Shown: positions 1-6,650, counted from the first letter of the stretch. The stretch: DNA of 17,951 nt from an uncultured Eubacteriales bacterium (GCA_902491535.1 CABUHS010000039.1:1-17951); one strand, 5' to 3'. Numbers and translations are program-made. Notes: a model not told the origin generated them from the letters alone.

Positions 1-728
1 ACAACACCTAAGTCACTTCTGCGGTAAAGGATATGATAACACATTTTCTCCGAAAAGTCAAGGCAGCGCTGTCAGATTTTGAAGAAAACAATCGCAGCGA
101 AACACGGAAGTTGGAGATTCCGTGTCCGTTCTCAGGGTTGGCGCGACACAACACTTGAGATTTACTGCGGTAAAAATCAAAGCAGCGTTGCCGGATATCA
201 GAGAAAAGTGCAGCGAAACACGGAAGGTGGTGATTCCGTGTCCGTTCTCAGGGTTGCCTGGACAACACCTGAGATTTACTGCGAACGATACGGTATTATC
301 TTCCCAAAACAGGCACAGTTGCCGATTTCGAAGAAGATAACCGCAGCGAAACACGGAAAGGTGGTAATTTCCGTGTCCGTTCTCAGGGTTGCTCGGACAA
401 CACCTGAGGTTTACTGCGAATAATACGGTATTATCTTCTCAAAAAAAGGAACAGTTGCCGATTTAAAAGAAGATAACCGCAGCGAAGCACGGAAAGGTGG
501 TAATTTCCGTGTCCGTGCTTAGGGTTGCTAAGGACAACACCTGAGATTTACTGCGAACAATACGGTATTATCTTCTCAAAAACAGGCACAGTTGCCGATT
601 TCGGAGAAAAGCGCAGCGAAGCACGGAAAGGTGGTAATTTCCGTGTCCGTTCTCAGGGTTGCCTGAACACCACCTGAGGTTTACTGCAATAATAATCCGT
701 AACCGTGTTAAAATAACATATCCTTTAC
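1..728. repeat. tandem array of structured ~116-136 bp repeats
   Basis: Five full units and the tail of a sixth are seen. The shared block GCAGCGAA begins at 94, 210, 343, 479 and 613, giving periods of 116, 133, 136 and 134. Each unit carries inverted repeats. The first is a CACGGAA/TTCCGTG stem around an 8-nt loop (for example 351-374). The second pairs CTCAGGGTTG with CAACACCTGAG. In the longer units a TATCTTC/GAAGATA stem encloses GGCA-CAGT-TGCC, and there is a TAATAC-G-GTATTA palindrome. Short open frames cross the array, but they have no ribosome site and do not persist through all copies, so I treat it as non-coding. It may extend upstream of the window. Its function is unknown to me. 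Confidence 0.9.
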
Positions 729-802
729 GCAGCAGCGCGCTGTAGGCTTACAGTCTTTGAATCTATAAAGATAACGTGTTGTGAACAAATGTGATTGGCA
801 AA

Positions 803-993
803 AAAGTCTTTTTGTTTAACGCTTGCTAACGCAAGCTACACCTCATCACCTCCTGCGGAGGAGCTTCTCCTCAAAGGAGAAGCCTGACGAGTTCAGCACC
901 GATCTCAAGCTTTCCCCTTTGAGGGGAAAGTGGGCGGCGTAGCCGCTCGAATGAGGTGTAGGACACGCAGTGTCCGTAAAAAGCAAAGACTTT
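803..993. repeat. nested palindromic intergenic element (MITE-like)
   Basis: Outer arms AAAGTCTTT (803-811) and AAAGACTTT (985-993) enclose GCTTGC-taac-GCAAGC (821-836). Next come a perfect 11-bp pair CTACACCTCAT (836-846) / ATGAGGTGTAG (951-961) and, inside it, the hairpins CTCC-tgc-GGAG, GCTTCTCC/GGAGAAGC, CTTTCCCC/GGGGAAAG and GCGGC-gta-GCCGC. GGACAC-gca-GTGTCC (961-975) lies between the right arms. The hierarchical fold and lack of coding capacity fit a non-autonomous mobile or REP-like element of the kind scattered through gut Firmicutes. No target-site duplication was identified. Confidence 0.75.
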
Positions 994-1081
994 AACACAC
1001 GCCGCGTTTTGCAAAAAATGCGATAAGTTCACTGCTTTGAGTTCTCCGCTCCCGCTTTGCTCTTATCCGGGAGTTTAGCTT

Positions 1082-1116
1082 CTTAGTTTGCATTACAAAT
1101 TCACTTGCAAACTAAG
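1082..1116. repeat. 10-bp inverted repeat
   Basis: CTTAGTTTGC (1082-1091) and GCAAACTAAG (1107-1116) are perfect inverted copies with a 15-nt loop. They lie immediately before the terminator hairpin at 1121. The arms could form a second stem in any transcript arriving from the left. Confidence 0.6.
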
Positions 1117-1120
1117 TATA

Positions 1121-1150
1121 AAACGGCAGACAATTTGTCTGCCGTTTTTT
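1121..1150 (+). terminator. rho-independent terminator, no gene upstream
   Basis: AAACGGCAGACAA (1121-1133) and TTGTCTGCCGTTT (1135-1147) form a long stem that runs into six T (1145-1150), so it works best for plus-strand transcription. No plus-strand gene lies upstream within the window. It insulates the recombinase promoter 16 bp downstream from the repeat region. Confidence 0.85.
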
Positions 1151-1165
1151 GACGCTCATCTTCTA

Positions 1166-1194
1166 TTGACAACATATGCGAAAACGGGTATAAT
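1166..1194 (+). promoter_or_regulatory. consensus sigma-A promoter of the recombinase gene
   Basis: TTGACA (1166-1171), a 17-nt spacer and TATAAT (1189-1194) match the consensus exactly. The expected start, near 1201, leaves a leader of about 30 nt before the ATG at 1233. Confidence 0.85.
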
Positions 1195-1232
1195 AAACGT
1201 ATAAATGCTTTTTGCCGAAAGGAGACATAGCG

Positions 1233-2261
1233 ATGCCGAATGTACCTCGGTGTGTAGATGAGTTTATAGCATATATGCGCGTTATAAAGAACCGCACAAA
1301 GGAAACTACGATCAAATATGAACACGATCTGTGCATGTTTCTGCGCTATGTTTACGCGACGCGGCAGGGTATAAAGCCAGGTACGGAAGAATATGACTCG
1401 CTGAATATCCGCGGACTCGGAGAAGATTTTGTCAAAACGGTAACCTCTGAGGAGATACTTTCTTTCCTTTATCATAAGAAAACAGACGATCATAATGAAT
1501 CGCGAGCGATAGCGCGCAGACTTTCGTCGATAAGATCGTTTTTCAGATATTTTACAGGTGTAAAGCATACACTTGACGAAAATCCTGCGGCTGATCTCGA
1601 TACACCCCCGCAGAAAGCGACGCTTCCGCGATTTCTGTCCCTTGACGAGAGTATTGAACTGCTTGAAGCTGTACGGACGGATACACAGTCGAAAACGAGA
1701 GAGAGGGATTACGCTATAATCGCGTTGTTTCTCAACTGCGGAATGCGTCTTTCCGAGCTTACGGGAATCAAAATATCGGATATGGATCCGAAGCTGCGTT
1801 CGCTCAGAGTAATGGGAAAGGGCGCCAAAGAGCGTATTATCTATCTCAATGACGCATGCCGCGAGGCGCTGACCGATTATCTCCGTATACGCGCGGCAGA
1901 TCCGGATATTAAGCCGGAATACGCGGATTATCTGTTTATAAGCAGCCACCACCGCAGGATAGACAATTCAACGGTGCAGAAGCTTGTTTATAAATATCTC
2001 AGAATGGCAGGACTCGGAGGAGAGCATTATTCGGTGCATAAGCTGCGTCATACAGCCGCGACTCTCATGTACCGCTCCGGCGGAGTCGACGTCCGCGTGC
2101 TTAAAGATATTCTCGGACATGAACAGCTCAATACCACTCAGATATATACGCACGTCAGCGACACTCAGATGGAAAAAGCGATGGATGCTAATCCGCTTGC
2201 GTCGGTCGGAAAGAGATCTGCAGGCAAAAAAACGGTAAATTCCGGCGAAGATACAGACTGA
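1233..2261 (+). CDS. Xer-type tyrosine recombinase
   Basis: This is a 342-residue DNA breaking-rejoining enzyme of the phage-integrase family. Such enzymes form a 3'-phosphotyrosine intermediate to resolve or integrate DNA; XerC/XerD resolve chromosome dimers at dif. The full catalytic set is visible: Arg172 in GMRLSEL, Lys196 in GKGAKER, His269 and Arg272 in HKLRHTAA, His296 in LGHEQ and nucleophile Tyr305 in IYTHV. An N-terminal SAM-like DNA-binding domain covers about residues 1-110. It is roughly 40 residues longer than typical XerD, mainly in the region around residues 43-75. I chose ATG 1233 because AAAGGAG (1218-1224) sits 8 nt upstream; an in-frame TTG at 1212 overlaps that site. A carboxypeptidase gene follows, recalling the xerD-dacF neighbourhood of Bacillus, so a housekeeping Xer role is likely. 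XerC versus XerD cannot be decided here. Confidence 0.9.
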   Translation: MPNVPRCVDEFIAYMRVIKNRTKETTIKYEHDLCMFLRYVYATRQGIKPGTEEYDSLNIRGLGEDFVKTVTSEEILSFLYHKKTDDHNESRAIARRLSSIRSFFRYFTGVKHTLDENPAADLDTPPQKATLPRFLSLDESIELLEAVRTDTQSKTRERDYAIIALFLNCGMRLSELTGIKISDMDPKLRSLRVMGKGAKERIIYLNDACREALTDYLRIRAADPDIKPEYADYLFISSHHRRIDNSTVQKLVYKYLRMAGLGGEHYSVHKLRHTAATLMYRSGGVDVRVLKDILGHEQLNTTQIYTHVSDTQMEKAMDANPLASVGKRSAGKKTVNSGEDTD

Positions 2262-2366
2262 AACGGTACTGATATATCTTTTCGGTCAAAGATTTAACAT
2301 AGAATAAAAAGGGACATACACCGAATAAAGAGGACATGCGTCCGTCGGGAAAGGACAGCGTAATTT

Positions 2367-3536
2367 ATGGATAAAAACACAGGGGCGCGGAAGCAGGGAA
2401 GCAGGCGTCCTTCGGAAAATATACCGCGTGCATCGGCTGCCGCAGAAGCTCAGGTGAGAAAAACACCGTCCGGCAAAGCGCCAGCACGCACATCGAAAAA
2501 CGGTTCGCGCCGTAATAACCCGGCAGGTGCAAAAAATACCGCGGCATACCGCAAAATACCTTCTGCGGCTCCTCAGCTTTTTATTTTTGCGGTGATGCTC
2601 ATACTTTCGGTTATAATACTTTCGGTGCTGATATCAAAGCCGGTTTTTGTAAACGGCGATGAGGAAAACACGTCGGCAATGCTTGAAAGTCCCGCGCCGG
2701 GCAATGCATCTGATTTTGATATTTCCATGCGCGAGGGCATGATCAGAGAGATAACAGAAAATATCTCAAGCTCAAACGCGATACTGATAGATCTGCGGAC
2801 CGGACGTACAGTTTGCGAGAAAAAAAGTACGGAAGTTATATACCCTGCATCTTTGACAAAGATAATGACCGCGATCGTTGCAATTGAAAATATGCCTGAT
2901 CCCGACGGTACGCAGATAACGGTCAGCGAAGCGACTGTTCAGCGCATGATCCGTGAAAATGCGTCTGTTGCCGGATTTTCCGCAGGAGAAACGCTCACGG
3001 GAACGGATGTTCTCTACGGATGCCTGCTTGCATCGGGAGGCGACGCGTCGCTGTCGCTTGCTGAACATATATCGGGCTCGGAAGAGGCATTTGTCGAACT
3101 GATGAATAAAAAGGCCGCGCAGCTCGGATGCAGGGATACGAATTTTGTAAATGCGACCGGACTGCACAACCTTAAGCATGTAACCACCGCTTCCGATATG
3201 GCAAAAATATTTTCATATGCGCTCGAAAACAGCGTTTTTAAAAATATTATTACATCTTCAAAATATTATTCAAATCCCACAGAGCAGCACCCTTACGGCG
3301 TTACAATGACCAGTACGGTTTTCGCGGCATTTTCATCGGCGGGAGCTGATATGGGCGGTGTTGTCGGAGGAAAGACCGGATATACTCCGGAGGCGCGTCA
3401 GTGCCTTGCGACTTACTATGAAAAGGGCGATCTTAGATATGTTCTCGTTACGTTCGGTGCAGGCGACGGAACAAACAAGACGTATGACAGCGCAAAAGAC
3501 GCGGCAAAGATCTACGGAAGCTATGTGAGCGGCTGA
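2367..3536 (+). CDS. D-alanyl-D-alanine carboxypeptidase (peptidase S11, DacF-like)
   Basis: This is a penicillin-binding-protein-type serine carboxypeptidase that removes the terminal D-Ala from peptidoglycan stem peptides outside the membrane. A very basic, low-complexity 68-residue N-terminus (cytoplasmic) precedes one hydrophobic segment at about 70-89, so it is N-terminally anchored. The serine-peptidase motifs follow: SLTK with nucleophile Ser162 and Lys165, then Ser223-Gly-Gly where SxN is usual, and KTG at 336-338. The protein ends soon after the catalytic domain, with no clear C-terminal amphipathic anchor. AGGA (2352-2355) lies 11 nt before the ATG. It is 105 bp downstream of the recombinase gene with no terminator seen between them, so co-transcription is plausible. 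The missing Asn of the SxN motif is notable, but variants at this position may be normal for the subfamily. Confidence 0.92.
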   Translation: MDKNTGARKQGSRRPSENIPRASAAAEAQVRKTPSGKAPARTSKNGSRRNNPAGAKNTAAYRKIPSAAPQLFIFAVMLILSVIILSVLISKPVFVNGDEENTSAMLESPAPGNASDFDISMREGMIREITENISSSNAILIDLRTGRTVCEKKSTEVIYPASLTKIMTAIVAIENMPDPDGTQITVSEATVQRMIRENASVAGFSAGETLTGTDVLYGCLLASGGDASLSLAEHISGSEEAFVELMNKKAAQLGCRDTNFVNATGLHNLKHVTTASDMAKIFSYALENSVFKNIITSSKYYSNPTEQHPYGVTMTSTVFAAFSSAGADMGGVVGGKTGYTPEARQCLATYYEKGDLRYVLVTFGAGDGTNKTYDSAKDAAKIYGSYVSG

Positions 3537-3601
3537 TGTACGGACGGTGTCTGGCGGTATTGTTGCGTGACGGCTTGTGAAACATGTGAAAAACTGCACG
3601 G

Positions 3602-3607
3602 TATAAT
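3602..3607 (+). promoter_or_regulatory. possible -10 box upstream of ruvX/yqgF
   Basis: A perfect TATAAT (3602-3607) lies 35 bp before the ruvX start. No good -35 box is at 16-18 nt; TTGTGA (3575-3580) is 21 nt away. This is a weak call. Confidence 0.3.
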
Positions 3608-3641
3608 CACCGGTTAAAAAACAGAAAAGGATATCAAATAA

Positions 3642-4073
3642 ATGGGAAGAACACTCGGAATTGATTACGGCGATGTACGCACGGGAATAGCGATCAGCGA
3701 CGAAACAGGATTTCTCGCGAGCGGTGTCGGAACGCTTGAGGCGAGCGGCGACGCGAAGCTTATCGAAAAGATAGTCGGCACGATAGCGCAGTACGGCGGC
3801 GTTTCCTCTATAGTAGTCGGAGAGCCTGTCAATATGGACGGCACGCGCGGCGCGCGCAGCGAAAAAGCGCGTGAGTTTGCGAGAAAACTCGGACTGCGTA
3901 CCGGACTTCCGGTCGAACTTTACGACGAGCGGAGGACAACTATCGCTGCGGGTGTTTTTATGAATGAGACAGATACGCGCGGAAAAAAACGCAAAGCGGC
4001 GATAGACACACTTTCGGCCGAGATAATTCTGCAAAATTATCTCGACAGAAAACGCAATCTGGAAAACTCATAA
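3642..4073 (+). CDS. ruvX: YqgF/RuvX family RNase H-fold nuclease
   Basis: This 143-residue protein has the family's usual length. The family has an RNase H/RuvC-like fold and is variously called a putative Holliday-junction resolvase or a pre-16S rRNA 5'-end nuclease; the pre-rRNA role is well supported in Escherichia coli. The sequence shows the opening LGIDYGDVRTGIA with metal-binding Asp8, VVGEPVNMDGT at about 66-76 (family VVGLP, so Glu replaces Leu), DERRTT near 105-110, and a C-terminal D-x-x-SAEIILQNYLD helix carrying the last acidic residue. The start is supported by AAAAGGA (3625-3631). It is the last plus-strand gene before a bidirectional terminator. The family assignment is firm; the exact substrate in this organism is not shown by sequence. 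Confidence 0.93.
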   Translation: MGRTLGIDYGDVRTGIAISDETGFLASGVGTLEASGDAKLIEKIVGTIAQYGGVSSIVVGEPVNMDGTRGARSEKAREFARKLGLRTGLPVELYDERRTTIAAGVFMNETDTRGKKRKAAIDTLSAEIILQNYLDRKRNLENS

Positions 4074-4208
4074 TTGAGGATTAATGCCCTGACTGTCCCG
4101 GAATATTTTTTATGATAAGTAAGCCTTACCAGAAGGCGGCAGATATTCATAAGCTTTGAATAGAGGATTCTTTGCTCCCAAAAAAGTAAAAGTTATATAG
4201 GAAATACA

Positions 4209-4237
4209 AAAAGCCGATCGTAATGATCGGCTTTTCC
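4209..4237. terminator. bidirectional terminator between convergent genes
   Basis: AAAAGCCGATC (4209-4219) and GATCGGCTTTT (4225-4235) form a perfect 11-bp stem with loop GTAAT. A-rich and T-rich flanks let it act in both directions. It can end ruvX (plus) and the PfkB-fold gene (minus). A weaker CAAGGC-gtaa-GCCTTG hairpin follows at about 4264-4279, closer to the minus-strand gene. Confidence 0.88.
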
Positions 4238-4292
4238 TCAATTAAGTATTTTAATTATAAAAGCAAGGCGTAAGCCTTGGTACGCAGTCCTT

Positions 4293-5273
4293 TTAAATAT
4301 CGTAAAATGCAAATTTAATATTGTTTCCTTCGGCGAAGTACCGAAGGTCGCTGTCCTTAGGCATAGACGATACGAGTCCGTGATGCGAAAGAGTCCATGC
4401 TCTTGCCAGAAGAGCATACTTTACTGCGTGATCTATGTCTCTTCCCATGTCTTTTATACCCCGTGTATAATCGAGCGCGAGCGAGGCGATAAAAGTTTCT
4501 TCGGTTCCCATGGCGTCGGTCATGCCCGACGTTATAAGGTACGGAAAGATATTGTGATACTTATTGTCACTGAGGAATATTCCGCGCCGCTCGTCGAGCA
4601 GTATAAGTGTATAACGGATATTCAGTTCACGTTCGATGACACCTGCGGCGCGCAGAGCGCTCTGCTCTCCCGATATAGAGACTCCGGAAAGCGCCTCAGC
4701 AGACTGCTGCGAAAGTATAACGATATCTGCGCATTTGAACTTTCCGAGAGGGAAGTCTCCGCCGATTTCTGTAAGGTCGAGTATTACCGGGATACTGAGA
4801 CGGTTTGCATGAGATGTACCGAACAGGGCTGTTTCCGGAGAAATGCCGCCGCACTGGATCATTACTGAATCGGGCAAAGATCTGCCGATGGCTTCTTCGA
4901 CGTTATCTTCCGGTATGTTGTAAGATACTGCCGGTACGGACATCAGAGTTTCTCCTGCCGGTGTGCGTATGAGAGTTGATACTGAGGTCTGACCGCCGCG
5001 GACCTCGCATATAAAGCGGGTGTCCACACTGAAATCCTTTGATCCTGCTGAATATTCCTTTACGGACGGACCGAACCAGTCGTCGCCGACGGCTGCGCAA
5101 AGCAGACTGTCACCGCCGAGCTTTGACGCTGCGATCGCGGAAAGCAGGCCGCGTCCGCCCGGCCACATACAAAACTTGTCCGCTGTCATTGATTCGCCCT
5201 GAGCAGGATAATATCCGCATCTCAGTGCCGTGACCATTCCTGCCGTACCGATTGTCAGAATACGCGTTCTCAT
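4293..5273 (-). CDS. PfkB/ribokinase-fold protein with altered active site
   Basis: This 326-residue protein has the ribokinase-superfamily architecture and the usual family length. The N-terminal sugar-side signature is recognisable as PGGRGLLSAIAASKLG (38-53), where ribokinases have GGKGxNQA; the Asn is gone. AVGDDWFG (61-68) is typical. The C-terminal ATP-site signature, normally DTTGAGDTF, reads DAMGTEETF (253-261). The anion-hole Gly is Glu258 and the catalytic Asp is Glu259. Known kinases of this family need that Asp as base, so activity on a sugar or nucleoside is doubtful; it may be a pseudokinase, a binding protein or a changed enzyme. The start is supported by GGAAAGGA on the minus strand (5291-5284), 10 nt before the ATG. 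No frameshift or stop suggests decay, and the gene stands alone, so context gives no substrate. Confidence 0.8.
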   Translation of the reverse strand: MRTRILTIGTAGMVTALRCGYYPAQGESMTADKFCMWPGGRGLLSAIAASKLGGDSLLCAAVGDDWFGPSVKEYSAGSKDFSVDTRFICEVRGGQTSVSTLIRTPAGETLMSVPAVSYNIPEDNVEEAIGRSLPDSVMIQCGGISPETALFGTSHANRLSIPVILDLTEIGGDFPLGKFKCADIVILSQQSAEALSGVSISGEQSALRAAGVIERELNIRYTLILLDERRGIFLSDNKYHNIFPYLITSGMTDAMGTEETFIASLALDYTRGIKDMGRDIDHAVKYALLARAWTLSHHGLVSSMPKDSDLRYFAEGNNIKFAFYDI

Positions 5274-5339
5274 CTTAAATATGTCCTTTCCGTTTGATCT
5301 TTACCGCCTTTTTTGACGGTATTTGTATATTTATATTTT

Positions 5340-5368
5340 ATTTTATCATATCCTGAAGATAAAATCAA
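5340..5368 (-). promoter_or_regulatory. probable promoter of the PfkB-fold gene
   Basis: On the minus strand TTGATT (5368-5363), a 17-nt spacer and TAAAAT (5345-5340) lie about 70 bp before the ATG. The leader contains a small ACCGTC/GGCGGT stem around 5302-5319. Confidence 0.45.
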
Positions 5369-5482
5369 TAGGTACGTGTCGGAGCTTTTGTAAATGTAAT
5401 GAAATTTTGTGAAGTATATTACGTTTGTTATACGTATTATTACAGTGAAGGTTCGATCCGGCAAAAAATATTTCAAAACCTA

Positions 5483-5511
5483 TTGACAAACTTCCTGTAT
5501 TCTGATATAAT
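5483..5511 (+). promoter_or_regulatory. consensus promoter of the tRNA-Thr transcript
   Basis: TTGACA (5483-5488), a 17-nt spacer and TATAAT (5506-5511) are an exact sigma-A consensus. The predicted start is near 5518, which leaves about 145 nt of leader before the tRNA. That leader has small hairpins (CGGC-ttt-GCCG near 5585; GTGT/ACAC near 5619) but no tRNA or protein gene that I can recognise. Confidence 0.8.
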
Positions 5512-5663
5512 AATTTCATCATGTGTATCGAAGCTTTGCTGTGCAAATCTTCGGACTCTGAGAGAACATTGAATGGTTAGATCACGGCTTTGCCGTCCCG
5601 CACCTTGCGGCGCTGCTGTGTTTCACACTGTGATTTATGATAAATTCATCGTTCGTAAAAGAT

Positions 5664-5739
5664 GCTGCTATGGCTCAGTTGGTAGAGCACATCCTTGGTA
5701 AGGATGAGGTCATCAGTTCGATTCTGATTAGCAGCTCCA
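5664..5739 (+). tRNA. tRNA-Thr (anticodon GGT), CCA encoded
   Basis: The cloverleaf is complete. Acceptor arms are GCTGCTA (5664-5670) and TAGCAGC (5729-5735). The D arm is GCTC/GAGC. The anticodon stem CATCC/GGATG holds loop TTGGTAA, so the anticodon is GGT, reading ACC and ACU threonine codons. The T arm is ATCAG/CTGAT with TTCGATT. Discriminator T5736 is followed by an encoded CCA. I found no duplicated tRNA 3' end in the window that would mark an integrated element. Confidence 0.96.
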
Positions 5740-5742
5740 TGG

Positions 5743-5772
5743 AAAGCTTGTCTTAACGGCAGGCTTTTTTGT
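5743..5772 (+). terminator. terminator of the tRNA-Thr transcript
   Basis: AAAGCTTGTC (5743-5752) pairs with GGCAGGCTTT (5758-5767), with two G-U pairs, and leads into a T run. It starts 4 nt after the CCA end, so the tRNA is a monocistronic unit. Confidence 0.8.
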
Positions 5773-5830
5773 TTAAATAAGGTACAGACTGTCATAAATA
5801 AACTTTATTAAAACAGGCGAAAGGGAAGAC

Positions 5831-6316
5831 ATGAACGGATATAATACCGAAAGAAGTATAACGTGCTGTTTCAGCGGACACAGAAAAATTCCGTACGGCT
5901 TTTCGGACGAGCTTGAATACAGAATTGCATGTACGATTGAATCGCTTGTAATGCGCGGCTTCAGAAATTTTGTGAACGGCGGAGCGCTCGGATACGATAT
6001 GATGGCGGCACTGGCCGTGCTTGACATGAAAAAAAGATATCCGCATGTAAAGCTTATAATGGAGCTTCCGTGCGAAGATCAGGACAGATATTGGCGCATA
6101 CATGATAAGGCTGTGTATGGAAGGATACTTTCGGAGGCGGACGAGGTAGTATGCACATCGAAGCATTATTACAACGGCTGCATGCATGACCGTAACAGGC
6201 GGATGATAGACCGCAGCTCAGTCTGCGTATGCTATCTTACCGAAAACAGCGGCGGAACATATTACACGGTAATGAGAGCGCACAGATCGGGACTTGAGAT
6301 AATAAATCTGGCATAA
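5831..6316 (+). CDS. SLOG-fold protein of the DUF1273/YpsA type
   Basis: This 161-residue cytoplasmic protein has a Rossmann-like SLOG (DprA/LOG superfamily) fold. The diagnostic features are FSGHRKIP (about 14-21), the loop NGGALGYDMMAA (about 49-60) and ELPCEDQ (about 78-84), where YpsA-like proteins place a putative ligand pocket. Near the C-terminus CYLTENSGGTYYTV gives the second glycine-rich loop. Family members are predicted to bind nucleotides or nucleotide-derived ligands. Bacillus YpsA is tied to cell division and oxidative stress, but no reaction is established, so I do not assign one. AAGGGA (5821-5826) lies just before the ATG. It follows the tRNA terminator and therefore needs its own promoter, which I could not place with confidence. 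It is ordinary in length and composition. Confidence 0.85.
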   Translation: MNGYNTERSITCCFSGHRKIPYGFSDELEYRIACTIESLVMRGFRNFVNGGALGYDMMAALAVLDMKKRYPHVKLIMELPCEDQDRYWRIHDKAVYGRILSEADEVVCTSKHYYNGCMHDRNRRMIDRSSVCVCYLTENSGGTYYTVMRAHRSGLEIINLA

Positions 6317-6333
6317 ATAAAAGACAGGCGCTT

Positions 6334-6368
6334 GTGGCACCCTCCGTAAAGAAGGGTGCCACAGTTTT
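6334..6368 (+). terminator. hairpin terminator after the SLOG gene
   Basis: GTGGCACCCT (6334-6343) and AGGGTGCCAC (6353-6362) form a perfect 10-bp stem with a 9-nt loop, followed by AGTTTT. The T run is short. It starts 18 bp after the SLOG stop and directly abuts the small-hairpin element. Confidence 0.6.
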
Positions 6369-6465
6369 ATTCGCCAAAGGCGAGTTGTATTGCCTTGCGG
6401 CAGTGACATTGCTTCGCAGTGATATTCGGCTGCGCCGAGTTTTAGGGGCGAATAAAATAAAACTG
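6362..6465. repeat. small-hairpin string with terminal inverted repeats
   Basis: CAGTTTTATTCGCC (6362-6375) is mirrored by GGCGAATAAAA-TAAAACTG (6447-6465), which carries a 5-nt insertion. Between them run consecutive short hairpins with 3-nt loops: CGCC-aaa-GGCG, TTGCC-ttg-CGGCA, CATTGC-ttc-GCAGTG and CGGC-tgc-GCCG. This looks like a non-coding repeat family of gut Firmicutes, perhaps a MITE. It marks the left edge of the AT-rich accessory region. Confidence 0.65.
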
Positions 6466-6492
6466 AAAAACAAAGTGTTTCAATAAAACTTC

Positions 6493-6650
6493 CCGAAAAG
6501 GAAATATCACTTCATACAAAGTATGAAATAAAATTTATGTCTTAAGACTTAACGCGCATCGGATTTTGATACCAAATTCCGATATTTATTATTTGGGAGC
6601 AGAAAATAGTAAGCAGAAAACATAGATTTCTACTTCCTTATGTAGCCTCT
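6493..6650 (+). repeat. left copy of a ~160 bp imperfect direct repeat
   Basis: This stretch matches 8064-8226 in the same orientation and order: an AAAAGGAAA start, ATCACTT, a GTATGAAATAAAA block, GCATCGGATTTTG, CCGATATTTAT, and ACTTCCTTATGTAG at the end. It contains an ATCGGATTT/AAATTCCGAT stem with a T-rich tail like the right copy's terminator, but one mismatch breaks the stem and no gene ends here. It may be the relic 3' end of a lost gene copy or one end of an inserted cassette. Confidence 0.7.

Noticed and set aside
79..423. Open frame of 114 residues with repeated peptide segments inside the tandem array
   Set aside because: It has no ribosome site, overlaps other equally long frames, and does not continue through later units. 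The conserved features are palindromes, not a reading frame.
1..728. CRISPR array
   Set aside because: Units are 116-136 bp with similarity throughout and internal hairpins. There is no short identical repeat alternating with unique spacers, and there are no cas genes.
803..993. Nested palindrome as a simple terminator or riboswitch
   Set aside because: No gene ends before it, there is no T tract after the main stems, and no regulated gene starts directly after it.
1101..1952. Minus-strand 283-residue open frame across the recombinase gene
   Set aside because: It is antisense to a gene with complete catalytic motifs and resembles no protein family; it also begins inside the terminator/promoter region.
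5664..5739. tRNA-Thr as attachment site of the accessory region to its right
   Set aside because: No second copy of the tRNA 3' end was found between 5740 and 10000, no integrase lies next to it, and a housekeeping-like SLOG gene separates it from the cassette.
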